Source: R-RK-3 sp031399085 (lineage in GTDB: Bacteria; Pseudomonadota; Alphaproteobacteria; Rhizobiales; Rhodomicrobiaceae). From it: a stretch of DNA of 64,000 bases. The DNA is taken from positions 85,098 through 149,097 of the forward strand of contig JANNOQ010000007.1 in the NCBI GenBank assembly GCA_031399085.1, read 5' to 3'. Under the pieces are notes generated by a model that saw only the letters and a program-made list of their open reading frames with translations, was not told where the DNA came from and did no database searches. A program made the translations under genes and the position numbers. This document shows positions 1 through 8,197 of this stretch, in pieces (the stretch's first letter is position 1; the number at the start of each line of letters is the position of its first letter).

Positions 1-420
1 TATTCCGGCCATCCGCTTTGCGCCGCGATCGGCGTGAAGGCGCTGGAGATTTACGAGCGCGATGATATTGCCGGCCATGTCCGCTCGCTGGCGCCGGTTT
101 TCGACACCCGGTTGAAAGCGCTGGCCGATCATCCGCTGGTGGGCGAGGTGCGCGGCGTCGGACTGTTGGCCGGGGTAGAACTTGTGGCCGACAAGGAAAC
201 CAAGCGCGCATTCAATCCGCGCAAGGGCGTCGCGGCGCGGGTGGTCAAATTTTGTGAGGACGAGGGGCTGATCCTGCGGGCGGTCGGGGACACGATCGCG
301 ATCTGCCCGCCGCTCATCATCGATAGCGGCGAGATCGGTGCGCTGTTCGACCGGCTGGAATCGGCGCTGAATAAAGGCGAGGCCTGGGTCAGCCGCGAGC
401 AGCTGCGTGAGGCGGCGTAG
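1..420 (+). CDS. Class III PLP-dependent aminotransferase, C-terminal part (cut by window edge)
   Basis: Only the last 139 codons are present; the frame is open from base 1, so the gene begins upstream. The visible part opens with YSGHPLCAAIG and contains VRGVGLLAGVEL and a terminal ICPPLIID segment, the arrangement of the small domain of fold-type I class III aminotransferases (omega-amino acid or diamine : keto-acid transaminases, cytosolic). The PLP-binding lysine lies outside the window, so the amino donor cannot be inferred. It is followed by a dispersed palindrome and an opposite-strand gene, so it is probably last in its transcription unit. Confidence 0.85.
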   Translation, partial: YSGHPLCAAIGVKALEIYERDDIAGHVRSLAPVFDTRLKALADHPLVGEVRGVGLLAGVELVADKETKRAFNPRKGVAARVVKFCEDEGLILRAVGDTIAICPPLIIDSGEIGALFDRLESALNKGEAWVSREQLREAA

Positions 421-423
421 GTC

Positions 424-520
424 GTGATCGCTTCAAATTGAATCAATCACGCTCTAGATTCTTATGTTTTCGCACGATTTTTCGGGAAAACCGGCGTCCA
501 CTTTTCCCGATCTTGCTCTG
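424..520. repeat. Diverged copy of a Rhizobiales-type bipartite palindrome
   Basis: Two short inverted repeats lie side by side: GTGAT/ATCAC (424-428 and 446-450), then TCGGGAAAA/TTTTCCCGA (482-490 and 502-510) around ACCGG, ending in a GCTCTGA flank. The order and the AAAACCGG...CCACTTTTC core match the two better-preserved elements at 4626-4742 and 56218-56332. It fills the gap between the convergent aminotransferase and LysE genes. I recognise the core as a dispersed intergenic palindrome common in Hyphomicrobiales. Its function is unknown; it could fold in RNA and act as a bidirectional terminator. Confidence 0.6.
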
Positions 521-524
521 AGCC

Positions 525-1118
525 TCAAATAAACAGCAGCACGATCGACAGCGCGACGAGCCCGGCAAGTCCAAAATTGACGATCCGCGCCGTCTCGGGC
601 GTGCGGATGAGCTGGCGAATGGCGACGCCGAAAAGGCACCATGCAGCGCAACTCGGAATGCAGAGCGCAGCGAAAATTCCACAGATCACCAGCAATTCGG
701 CGTGATAATTGCCGCCAACGGTCGTGAATGCGGGGATCGCGCTGGTCGCCATCATCCAGGCTTTGGGATTGACCCATTGAAACGCCGCGGCTTCGATGAA
801 TGTCAAAGGCTTGCCATTTGCGTCGCCGTTATCGGACTGCACGGCCGTAGCGACGCGCCAAGCCAGATAAAGCAGATAGGCCGCGCCGAGATATTTCAGC
901 ACCAAATGCGCCTGCGGATATCGGCTGAAAATTTCGCCGAGCCCAAGCCCGACGCCGAACACCATCAGCGGGAAGCCAATAGTGATTCCGATCATATGCG
1001 GCAGCGACCGGCGGAAGCCGAAGGCCGAACCGGACGCGGTGAGCATAATATTGTTCGGCCCCGGCGTGATGGACGCGGAGAGCGCAAATAGGGCGATGGG
1101 GAGTATTGCGTCAATCAT
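525..1118 (-). CDS. LysE/RhtB family amino-acid exporter
   Basis: A 197-residue, strongly hydrophobic inner-membrane protein of the usual LysE-family length. The N-terminus reads LFALSASITPGPNNIML; the family's SxTPGPN signature is plain, followed by GSAFGFRRSLPHMIGITIGF. About six membrane segments can be drawn across the chain. The family exports amino acids or related small molecules by proton antiport; the substrate cannot be read from sequence. The ATG at 1118 has only a weak purine stretch upstream. No regulator of the LysG/Lrp type lies next to it within the window. Confidence 0.88.
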   Translation of the reverse strand: MIDAILPIALFALSASITPGPNNIMLTASGSAFGFRRSLPHMIGITIGFPLMVFGVGLGLGEIFSRYPQAHLVLKYLGAAYLLYLAWRVATAVQSDNGDANGKPLTFIEAAAFQWVNPKAWMMATSAIPAFTTVGGNYHAELLVICGIFAALCIPSCAAWCLFGVAIRQLIRTPETARIVNFGLAGLVALSIVLLFI

Positions 1119-1247
1119 GTGAGAGAGAAATCATTAAACGGACGCAGCCTGCAACCGCTCCGATCTAGACGCATGGCTGACATTCGAACAATGCATCGCA
1201 AGATCGTCATCCGAGCAAGCGGGGATGACGCGGAAGATTGCACTGCG

Positions 1248-1889
1248 TTAAAGCCCGCTTCGACTTCTACGCAGCCTCACATAAAGCGCGCCGTCGCCGC
1301 CGTGGTGCGCACTCGCCGCCGTGTAGCTCACCACCATGCCGCGCAGCTCCGGCTCGCCGAGCCATTGCGGAACGAGGCGGCGCAGCACCCCGCGCTCCTC
1401 GATGAAATGGTCGCGCAGCCGTTCCGGGGCGGCGCGGATGCCCTTGCCGGTGATGACGAGCACATGCCGGTGACCGCGCCCGGCGCAGGTGAACAGAAAC
1501 CCCTTCAGCGCGCCGTGCGCTTCGCGCTGCCGCATCCCATGCAGATCGAGGCGTGCGTCGATAAGGTCAGGATCGCGGGCGAGCTTTCGGCGCTGGCGTT
1601 GGTCGAATTGCGCAAGGGAGGGTGGAGATTTCGGGAGCGGCGCAAGTCGCTGACCGGTCCGCGCCGGTCCGGCCGTTTCAGGCTTTGCGCGTTCGGATGG
1701 AGGCGGGGGGCTTGAGGGCGTGGGATCGGAACCAGGCGGCGCGTATTCGCCTGCGCCCAGTTCAGCCTCGGCCCTACGCTGCTCGCGGCCGCGCCGGCGC
1801 AAGCTTTTGGCCTCGCGCATGGCGATGGCCCAAAGCTCCGCCTCTTCGGCGGATAGCGGCCTTTTCCGCGACGGCTGCTCCGGGTTCAT
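1248..1889 (-). CDS. Smr-domain protein (MutS2 C-terminal-like)
   Basis: A 213-residue protein. The first ~110 residues are basic, proline-rich and low in complexity. The C-terminal ~90 residues form a Smr domain with the LDLHGM motif (about residue 117) and VITGKG (about 145), the two conserved blocks of this nuclease-like fold. Stand-alone Smr proteins are linked to nucleic-acid nicking or RNA cleavage; the exact role in alphaproteobacteria is not settled. It lies 39 bp after mltA on the same strand. The order Tim44-like - mltA - Smr is conserved beside the origin-proximal dnaQ/secB cluster in many alphaproteobacteria. Confidence 0.85.
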   Translation of the reverse strand: MNPEQPSRKRPLSAEEAELWAIAMREAKSLRRRGREQRRAEAELGAGEYAPPGSDPTPSSPPPPSERAKPETAGPARTGQRLAPLPKSPPSLAQFDQRQRRKLARDPDLIDARLDLHGMRQREAHGALKGFLFTCAGRGHRHVLVITGKGIRAAPERLRDHFIEERGVLRRLVPQWLGEPELRGMVVSYTAASAHHGGDGALYVRLRRSRSGL

Positions 1890-1928
1890 GCCGATCCTCT
1901 GCGCTTGGCACCATCTACCATGCCTCCC

Positions 1929-3080
1929 TTAATTTGGGATGAGTACGGTGAAATCGCAAAGGTGTTTCGTCACGCCGGCCCTCTTCCCGGCCGCATCGCC
2001 GCTGCCCCAGAAATAGTCGCCGCGCACCGGGCCGCGAATAGCCGAGCCGGTGTCCTGCGCCACCATCAGGCGGGCGACGGGCCGGCCATTGCCGTCCTTC
2101 AGCTCCGGCGCGGAGACCCATATCGGCATTCCGAGCCGATGATAGCGGGGGTCGACTGCCAGGCTCCGTTCTGGTGCAAGGGGCAAACCCAGGGCGCCGT
2201 GCGCGCCTTCGCCGGACTCGGCCGGATCGAGGACGCGGAAGAACGGGTAGGATTTGTTTTCCCACATCAGTTTGCGTCCGCGCTCGTCGTCGGCGCGCAT
2301 CCAATCCAGCAACGAACTCATCGAGGCGGCGCTCGCCTGCAACTGGCCTTGCGCGACAAGGATTTTGCTAACAGACGTATAGGGATGGCCGTTCTTGCCG
2401 GCGAAGCCGACGCGAAGCGCCTTGCCGTCAGGCAAGCGGATGAGGCCGGAGCCCTGAATCTGCATGACAAAGGCATCGTACGGGTCCGCGAGATAGGCAA
2501 TTTCCAGCCCCCTGTCCCTCAATGCGCCTTCCTCGATCTCCTGGCGGGTATAATACGCGACGAGACCGTCCGCGGTCGCCCGCGCCGCCGTCACGTCACC
2601 CGGCAAGCCGCCGCGATCCGCCGCCTTCGCAATGAGCGTGAGATCGTCTGGCATTGCGTAGATCGGGGTTTTAAATTCGGCCGAGGATTCGAGCGCACCT
2701 CTGATCTCGGGTTCGAAATAGCCAGTCAGCAGGGCGCCGGTTGCCGGGCGTTTGACCAAATAGGGCGTGAAATTGGCCTCGAAGAATTGCCGCGCATCCT
2801 CCCGCGACAGTTTTTCATCGAGCAAGACCGCCAGTTCGCAAACCGGCCTTAGGGCATCAGTGGATGGCGCGCTGGAAAGCAATTTGCGGCAGGATTTGCG
2901 AAACGGGGCGAAGGCTGCGGATTGGTCGTCCTCCGCCCAGCCCTGGATCGCGGCGAACGTCACAGCGGTCTTTGTTAAACTCTTGCCCCCACCCGCCTCG
3001 GCGTCGCCAAACTGCCAATGCCACAGATTCGCGCCGGACATGACAATGACCACAGCCCCCAAGTAAGAAAAGCATCGCAT
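1929..3080 (-). CDS. mltA: Membrane-bound lytic murein transglycosylase A
   Basis: Cleaves the MurNAc-GlcNAc bond of peptidoglycan, forming 1,6-anhydro ends. The 383-residue protein starts with a hydrophobic export segment (AVVIVMSGANLWHW). It has the MltA core, including VMQIQGSGLIRLPDG and GHPYTSVSKIL, and the C-terminal 3D domain, where MVAQDTGSAIRGPVRGD and YFWGSGDAAG carry the conserved aspartates. No lipobox cysteine is evident at the start, so it may be periplasmic or signal-anchored rather than a lipoprotein. A good ribosome site (GGGGAGAAGG) precedes the ATG. It lies 27 bp downstream of the Tim44-like gene and is probably co-transcribed with it and the Smr gene. Confidence 0.92.
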   Translation of the reverse strand: MRCFSYLGAVVIVMSGANLWHWQFGDAEAGGGKSLTKTAVTFAAIQGWAEDDQSAAFAPFRKSCRKLLSSAPSTDALRPVCELAVLLDEKLSREDARQFFEANFTPYLVKRPATGALLTGYFEPEIRGALESSAEFKTPIYAMPDDLTLIAKAADRGGLPGDVTAARATADGLVAYYTRQEIEEGALRDRGLEIAYLADPYDAFVMQIQGSGLIRLPDGKALRVGFAGKNGHPYTSVSKILVAQGQLQASAASMSSLLDWMRADDERGRKLMWENKSYPFFRVLDPAESGEGAHGALGLPLAPERSLAVDPRYHRLGMPIWVSAPELKDGNGRPVARLMVAQDTGSAIRGPVRGDYFWGSGDAAGKRAGVTKHLCDFTVLIPN

Positions 3081-3107
3081 CGAACCTTCTCCCCAAGAAG
3101 GCGCGCG

Positions 3108-3821
3108 CTAAGCTGCCGATCCCGTGGCGACAAGCCGCCAGTTCGGATCGCGTGAGCTGACATCGCGTGCAAAACTCCACACGTCGGTCACCTCGCGGAT
3201 GAGCTTTGAGTCGCCGTCGATCACTTCGCCGGCACGGTTTTTGGTTGCGGTAATCAGGTCGCTGACGAATTTGATGGTGATCGTCACCACCTTGTTGGCG
3301 ATCTCGGCATCGATGATTTCCGAATTCGAGATGCCGACGAATTTGAAGTCGATCGTGTCACCGGTTTTCTCACGCTCGGCGATCGCGGCCGAAAAGCTAT
3401 CGAAAACTTCGCGGCTCAAAAGCTGCTTCAGTGCCTTGCGGTCCCCCTCGGCGAACGCCGTGACGATCATCTCATAGGCGGCTTTGGCGCCATTCAGGAA
3501 GTGCTGCGGATCAAAGCTGCGATCCGTTTGCGCGACCGCCTGAAGCTTTTGCGCCGCGTTGCTGCCCTCGGGCGCCACATCCTTCAACCGCTTGGCGAAG
3601 GTGGCTTCGTCGAGTTCCTCACTCATCCTCGGCGGCTCTCCTCGTGGCAGGGTCACAATATTGTCCCGCAGCGGTTTGCCATTTGTATCGGGCGGCGAGT
3701 ACGGATCGTAGCGAGGCCGCTCATTACCGGTTCGCCTGCCGAGAACGCTGCGAAGCCGCAGAAAAATCACGACCGCAATGACGAGAAAAAGCAAAGTCAG
3801 GATGTCGAATGTGCCGTTCAT
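3108..3821 (-). CDS. Tim44/TimA-like membrane-anchored protein
   Basis: The chosen ATG gives 237 residues beginning MNGTFDILTLLFLVIAVVIF, one N-terminal membrane segment. A polar linker follows, then a Tim44-like domain of ~150 residues with FLNGAKAAYEMIVTAFAEGD and KQLLSREVFDSF. The frame stays open far upstream of this ATG, but that extension reads as non-coding. Bacterial Tim44-like proteins are membrane-tethered and of uncertain function; the mitochondrial homologue binds Hsp70 at the import motor. It heads the Tim44-mltA-Smr unit and is divergent from fxsA, with a shared ~225-bp promoter region. Confidence 0.85.
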   Translation of the reverse strand: MNGTFDILTLLFLVIAVVIFLRLRSVLGRRTGNERPRYDPYSPPDTNGKPLRDNIVTLPRGEPPRMSEELDEATFAKRLKDVAPEGSNAAQKLQAVAQTDRSFDPQHFLNGAKAAYEMIVTAFAEGDRKALKQLLSREVFDSFSAAIAEREKTGDTIDFKFVGISNSEIIDAEIANKVVTITIKFVSDLITATKNRAGEVIDGDSKLIREVTDVWSFARDVSSRDPNWRLVATGSAA

Positions 3822-4046
3822 ATTGCCGCAGCTTCTTTGGATGCATATGTGCGCATGGGGGCCATGATCTATCATATAGGGCGCGGCCACGATCACCGCC
3901 AGCCGAATGACGCGCGATAGAAAACATGCCGCGCATCTATAGCAAATTACGCGATCGAAACGGTTAAGCCAACCTGCAAGAATTTCTTCGCTTGCGCCGT
4001 CCGTCGATTTCGCTGTTCGATGTTGCCGATCTGGGGACTTAACAGC

Positions 4047-4628
4047 ATGCAAATCCTTTTGTTCCTGCTCTTTATAGGGCTGCCGATCGCTGAAATCGCC
4101 GTGTTTATCGAGGCTGGGCGGCTGATTGGGGTGCTTCCGACAATCCTGCTGACGATCGGCACCGCCATTACCGGCGCCTTTCTGATGCGGGTGCAAGGCT
4201 TTGCGACGTTGAACCGCTTCACCCAAAGTCTCGAAAAGGGCGAAATGCCCGTGGCGGCGGTGCTCGACGGGGTCGGCATCATGACGGCGGGTATGCTGCT
4301 GATCACGCCCGGGCTGCTGACCGATCTGCTTGGATTTTTGCTTTTCGTTCCACCCATTCGCCGAAGCCTTGCGCGATGGATTGTCCGCAAGGCCATCGCC
4401 GGCGGCAGCGTCCGCATCCGCACTTTTGGCGGCACGGGACCGGGCGTTGGTCCCAAGCCGAGCCCGCCGCCCGGCAAAGACGGAACCTTCACGCGGTCGG
4501 ACAATATCGTCGACGCCGATTTCGAGACGGTCGCGCCGGGCGACCAGGGTGCATCCACGCCACTCGATCTGGAAGACCCGGAGGCAAGCCGCAAAAAGGA
4601 TCGAAACTCACCTTGGCGTAAGGGCTAG
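4047..4628 (+). CDS. fxsA: FxsA family inner-membrane protein
   Basis: A 193-residue protein with the FxsA layout. It starts MQILLFLLFIGLPIAEIAVF, continues with GVLPTILLTIGTAITGAFLM, and has a third hydrophobic stretch (GMLLITPGLLTDLLGFLLF) that carries the conserved TPG before a basic cytosolic tail. The tail is longer than usual and rich in Pro, Asp and Gly. In E. coli, FxsA overproduction relieves phage T7 exclusion by the F plasmid; its normal role is unclear. An earlier in-frame ATG at 4020 exists, but 4047 matches the family start and has GGGGAC upstream. Confidence 0.88.
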   Translation: MQILLFLLFIGLPIAEIAVFIEAGRLIGVLPTILLTIGTAITGAFLMRVQGFATLNRFTQSLEKGEMPVAAVLDGVGIMTAGMLLITPGLLTDLLGFLLFVPPIRRSLARWIVRKAIAGGSVRIRTFGGTGPGVGPKPSPPPGKDGTFTRSDNIVDADFETVAPGDQGASTPLDLEDPEASRKKDRNSPWRKG

Positions 4629-4742
4629 ATCACGATGATTTTGGATTGAGTCAATCCAAAATCATGAACAGTGATCTATCTCTATATTTAAAGCGGGATG
4701 ACGAGCGGAAAACCGGTTACCACTTTTCCTCATCCCGCTCTA
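4626..4742. repeat. Bipartite dispersed palindrome, copy A
   Basis: Two adjoining inverted repeats. The first has perfect 15-base arms ATGATTTTGGATTGA (4635-4649) and TCAATCCAAAATCAT (4651-4665), flanked by AGATCAC/GTGATCT. The second has 10-base arms AGCGGGATGA (4692-4701) and TCATCCCGCT (4730-4739) around an AAAACCGGTT core. Nearly the same ~118 bases occur on the opposite strand at 56218-56332. It sits just after the fxsA stop and before secB, so it may end fxsA transcription or be a REP-like mobile palindrome. Confidence 0.85.
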
Positions 4743-4869
4743 AGCCCGTTTGCAGGACCGCGATGCCGGTTGCCTGCCACCCTCGCTCATGCTAGCGACG
4801 TGCCGAACCATGAATGGGGAACCGCGCTGCCCCCAGGCCATCGCAGCAAGACTCAAGGATCATAAGCCC

Positions 4870-5367
4870 ATGTCAAACGGCACGAACGGCGCCGCTCCGG
4901 AAGCCGGTAACGCCGAGGCTCCACAGCCTCAGGTCAACGTTCTGGGGCAGTATATCAAGGATTTGTCGTTCGAGAATCCGGGCGCGCCGCGCTCTCTGCG
5001 CGGACCGGGGAAAAACCCCAACATTCAGATCAATGTCAATGTTCAGGCCCAGCCGATTGGCGATGACGTTTATGAAGTTGTGCTGAGCATGGAAGCCGCG
5101 GCTAAAAACGAAGAGGGCACGCTTTATAATTTGGAACTGATCTATGCTGGCGGCTTCCGCTTGCGTAACTTGCCGCCACAGGCGTTGAAGCCGGTGTTGT
5201 TCATCGAATGCCCGGCGCTGCTCTTCCCCTTCGTGCGCCGGCTGGTCGCCGATCTGACGCGCGAAGGCGGCTTCCCGCCGCTGCTGCTCGATCCGATTGA
5301 TTTCGTCGCGCTTTTCCGTCAACGGATGACGCAGGACGAGCCGATGCCGGAAACTGCGACGCAGTAG
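4870..5367 (+). CDS. secB: Protein-export chaperone SecB
   Basis: A cytosolic tetrameric chaperone that keeps preproteins unfolded and hands them to SecA. The chosen ATG gives 165 residues beginning MSNGTNGAAPEAGN. The SecB core follows: QYIKDLSFENPGAPRSL, then NVQAQPIGDDVYEVVLSM, and LLFPFVRRLVADLTREGG with PPLLLDPIDF near the C-terminus. The frame is open for 40 codons upstream, but these have no family similarity. It is convergent with dnaQ, 13 bp away, the same neighbourhood as next to oriC in Caulobacter and rhizobia. Confidence 0.95.
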   Translation: MSNGTNGAAPEAGNAEAPQPQVNVLGQYIKDLSFENPGAPRSLRGPGKNPNIQINVNVQAQPIGDDVYEVVLSMEAAAKNEEGTLYNLELIYAGGFRLRNLPPQALKPVLFIECPALLFPFVRRLVADLTREGGFPPLLLDPIDFVALFRQRMTQDEPMPETATQ

Positions 5368-5380
5368 TTGGGGCCGGGTT

Positions 5381-6070
5381 CTATTGATAGAGCCGCCAGA
5401 CCGCCTCGCTCCCCAACTCCTCCACGAACGCGATGTGCGCCGCGTGCTCGGCCTCGGCCAGATTGACGGGCAGAGGCTGCGGGCGAATGAGAATCACGTT
5501 GGCCGCCGCCGCGCCACGACCTATTCCAGCCCTGCGCGAAGAGAGATCGAGATTGGGCTGCTGCCCGCCGATGAGCTGCAAATAGACGTCCGCGAGAAGC
5601 TCGGCATCGAGCAGCGCGCCATGCTTGGTGCGGGCGGAATTGTCGATATTGTAGCGCTTGCAGAGCGCATCGAGACTGTTCGGCCCGGCCGGATGCTTGC
5701 GCCGGGCCAGCGCCAGCGTATCGAGCACGCGCTCCGGCGGGATGGGCGCCTTGCTGATCCGGTTCAACTCGACATTGATGAAGCCCATGTCGAAGCTGGC
5801 ATTGTGGAAGATCATTTTGCCGCCATCGACGAAGTCGAGGAAGGATTCGGCGAGATCGGCGAACAGCGGCTTGTCGGCGAGAAACTGCGTCGAAAGCCCG
5901 TGAACCCGGTAGGCTTCCACCGGAACCTCGCGTTGAGGATTGATATATTGGTGCCAGACGCGGCCCGTCGGGATGAAGTTGGAGAGCTCGACGCAGGCGA
6001 TTTCCACCAGCCGGTCGCCCCGGTGCGGGTCGAGGCCGGTGGTTTCGGTGTCCATGACGATTTCGCGCAT
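5381..6070 (-). CDS. dnaQ: DNA polymerase III epsilon subunit (3'-5' proofreading exonuclease)
   Basis: 229 residues. The DEDDh exonuclease motifs are all visible: MDTETTG (Asp7, Glu9), HNASFDMGFIN with the second aspartate near residue 95, and KHGALLDAELL, the HxAxxD motif holding the general-base histidine and last metal ligand. Epsilon binds the alpha subunit and removes misincorporated bases. The C-terminal ~60 residues hold the linker and tail used for alpha binding in the family. It starts 3 bp after the coaE stop, so the two are translated in one operon with aroE, maf and ppsR upstream. Confidence 0.95.
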   Translation of the reverse strand: MREIVMDTETTGLDPHRGDRLVEIACVELSNFIPTGRVWHQYINPQREVPVEAYRVHGLSTQFLADKPLFADLAESFLDFVDGGKMIFHNASFDMGFINVELNRISKAPIPPERVLDTLALARRKHPAGPNSLDALCKRYNIDNSARTKHGALLDAELLADVYLQLIGGQQPNLDLSSRRAGIGRGAAAANVILIRPQPLPVNLAEAEHAAHIAFVEELGSEAVWRLYQ

Positions 6071-6073
6071 CGC

Positions 6074-6715
6074 TCAGCTCCCCGCCGGTCCGGCCTCCGC
6101 GCGTTCGCGCCAGAGATCGAATTTTCCCCCGGCGCGATCCTTCAATGATTCGAGCAGATTATCGAGCTGCGCTTGGGTTTCCCCCCAAGCCAAGCCGGTG
6201 TCGATCACATAATCCGCCCGGCCGCGCTTTTCGGCGTCGGGGAGCTGGCGCGCACGGATGGCGGCGAGCTTCTCCGGGGTCATGCCGGGGCGGGACATGA
6301 CGCGCTCGGTTTGGACGGGCTCGGGGGCGCTGACAACGATGGTCACATCGACGAGCCGGTCGCCGCCCGTCTCGAACAGCAGCGGAATGTCGAGTACGCA
6401 CAATGGAGCGCCCGCCGACGCCTGCTGCTGGAGAAACACCCATTGCGCCTGGCGCACCAGCGGGTGAATCAGCGCCTCGATCTTGGCGAAACCGTCCGCA
6501 TCCCGCATCGCGGCCGCCGCGAGCTTCGCGCGGTCGACCTTGCCGTCGGAGGTCGTGCCTGGAAAGGCTGCTTCAATATGCGGGACGGCCTCGCCTTCAT
6601 ACAGCCGATGCACGGCGGCGTCCGAGTCCAGCACGGGCACGCCGCGCGCGGCGAGATGGTTCGCCACGGTGGTTTTGCCCATCCCGATGGAGCCTGTCAG
6701 CCCGACAATCAGCAT
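6074..6715 (-). CDS. coaE: Dephospho-CoA kinase
   Basis: Last step of coenzyme A synthesis: ATP-dependent phosphorylation of the 3'-OH of dephospho-CoA. The 213-residue protein starts MLIVGLTGSIGMGKTT, giving the P-loop, followed by VPVLDSDAAVHRLY with the conserved aspartate and LDIPLLFETGGDRLVD. The ATG at 6715 is preceded by AGGTGA and lies 8 bp after the aroE stop. The frame continues open for 70 codons upstream inside aroE, but that part is not CoaE-like. The aroE-coaE-dnaQ order is typical of alphaproteobacteria. Confidence 0.95.
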   Translation of the reverse strand: MLIVGLTGSIGMGKTTVANHLAARGVPVLDSDAAVHRLYEGEAVPHIEAAFPGTTSDGKVDRAKLAAAAMRDADGFAKIEALIHPLVRQAQWVFLQQQASAGAPLCVLDIPLLFETGGDRLVDVTIVVSAPEPVQTERVMSRPGMTPEKLAAIRARQLPDAEKRGRADYVIDTGLAWGETQAQLDNLLESLKDRAGGKFDLWRERAEAGPAGS

Positions 6716-6723
6716 GTTTTCAC

Positions 6724-7554
6724 CTAATGCGCATGAAGGTCGGCAACGATGAGATCGCGCAGCTCGGCCGTGACCTCGGGCCGGACGCCGAACCATTTTT
6801 CGAAACCCGGCGCCGCCTGATGCAGCAACATGCCGAGCCCGTCGGCGGTGCGCAACCCCGCATTGCGCGCCCGCCGCAACAGGTCCGTTTCGAGCGGCGC
6901 GTAGACAATATCCGTCACGACGCACGACGGTGAAAGCCCGGAAAGGCCGATATCGAGCGCAGGCGCGCCGGTCATGCCGAGGGTGGTCGTGTTCACAAGC
7001 AATCCACAGCCTTTCAACATATCCGCCCGCCGCTCCCAGGGAAACACGCCGACCGCCGGCCCGAAGGACGACGCTAGCGCCTCGGCCCGGTCTGGCGTCC
7101 GGTTGGCAAGGCGGATTTGCGCGAAACCGCGATCGAGCAGGCCGCGAATGATGCCCCGCGCCGCGCCGCCCGCGCCAAGGATCGCGGCGGGAAGCGCGGA
7201 CTTATCCCAGCCAGGCGTATGGTCGTCAAGATTATGCAGGAAGCCATGAATGTCGGAGTTGGAGGCGCAGAGAACGCCGTCTTCGAGCCACAGCGTATTG
7301 GCGGCCTCGACACTTCTCGCGGCGGCGTCGGGCCTGGCGGCAGCGCGGAAAGCCGCCTCCTTATGCGGCAGCGTGACGTTGCAGCCGACATAGCCGTGGG
7401 CTTCGAGATCGCGGAAGAACGCGCCGGCCGCTTCCGCCATCACCGGCTGCTTCACATACTCGCCCTCGATGCCGTAGCGCTTCAGCCAATAGCCGTGAAT
7501 GAGCGGCGAGCGCGAATGCGCGACCGGCCAACCGACGACACAGGCGCGTTTCAT
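6724..7554 (-). CDS. aroE: Shikimate dehydrogenase (NADP+)
   Basis: Reduces 3-dehydroshikimate to shikimate in aromatic amino-acid synthesis. The 276-residue protein shows the substrate site SRSPLIHGYWLKRYG, the catalytic lysine in NVTLPHKEA, the dinucleotide-binding loop LGAGGAARGII, and the C-terminal TADGLGMLLHQAAPGFEKWFG helix. Length and motif order are standard. It lies 22 bp downstream of the maf stop within the minus-strand ppsR-maf-aroE-coaE-dnaQ operon. Confidence 0.95.
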   Translation of the reverse strand: MKRACVVGWPVAHSRSPLIHGYWLKRYGIEGEYVKQPVMAEAAGAFFRDLEAHGYVGCNVTLPHKEAAFRAAARPDAAARSVEAANTLWLEDGVLCASNSDIHGFLHNLDDHTPGWDKSALPAAILGAGGAARGIIRGLLDRGFAQIRLANRTPDRAEALASSFGPAVGVFPWERRADMLKGCGLLVNTTTLGMTGAPALDIGLSGLSPSCVVTDIVYAPLETDLLRRARNAGLRTADGLGMLLHQAAPGFEKWFGVRPEVTAELRDLIVADLHAH

Positions 7555-7576
7555 GGCGGATCTCCTTTAGCGCCGG

Positions 7577-8197
7577 CTAGGATTTGAGCCAGCGAGCTTC
7601 GCGCAGATACTCCAGAAGCGGCAGCAGCGGCAATCCAATTATGGTGAAGTGGTTGCCCTCGACGGCGGCGAAGAGCTGGATGCCCGGCCCCTCGATCCGG
7701 TAGGCGCCGACGGACCGCAGGATGGCTTCGTCTTCCGCGCGGCAATAGTCGTCCAGAAACGCGTCCGAGAACTCCCGCATGGTTAAATGCGCCAGGCCAA
7801 GATGACGCCAGACGGCCTTGCCGGCCTCGGCGACGCACATCGCCGAATAGAGGCGATGCGTCCTGCCGCGCAGCGCCAGAAGCTGATCCCGCGCGGCGTC
7901 AAGGCTCGGCGGCTTATGAATGACCGCGCCGCCGCACTCCATGACGGTGTCCGCGCCGATTACCAGCGCCTCCGGCTCGCGGGCGCTGACGTCCTCGGCC
8001 TTGGCCGCTGCCAGCAAAAGCGCCAGCCCGCCCGCTTCAATCCCGCCATTGGCTCGCGCCGCTTCGGCTTCGAGCGCGCGTTCATCCACATCCGCCGGCA
8101 TCTGGCGAAAGGCGATGCCCGCTCCGCGCAGAACCGCCGCCCGGCCCTCGCTCGCCGACGCCAGGATCAATTCGCGTGCCTTGCGCGTCTCAGCCAT
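7577..8197 (-). CDS. Maf family nucleoside triphosphate pyrophosphatase
   Basis: A house-cleaning enzyme family that hydrolyses non-canonical or methylated nucleotides (dTTP/UTP or m7GTP type) to monophosphates. The 206-residue protein has the opening ELILASASEGRAAVLRGAGI (SxSxxR substrate loop), the general-base aspartate in ALVIGADTV, and RTHRLYSAMCVAE. The first loop reads ASEGR rather than the common SPRR, as in the YceF-like subgroup of alphaproteobacteria. The start overlaps the ppsR stop by 8 bp, indicating translational coupling. Confidence 0.9.
   Translation of the reverse strand: MAETRKARELILASASEGRAAVLRGAGIAFRQMPADVDERALEAEAARANGGIEAGGLALLLAAAKAEDVSAREPEALVIGADTVMECGGAVIHKPPSLDAARDQLLALRGRTHRLYSAMCVAEAGKAVWRHLGLAHLTMREFSDAFLDDYCRAEDEAILRSVGAYRIEGPGIQLFAAVEGNHFTIIGLPLLPLLEYLREARWLKS

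Noticed and set aside
1905..2852. Long plus-strand open frame opposite mltA
   Set aside because: Complement of a well-supported gene; composition and lack of motifs mark it as a shadow of high-GC coding.
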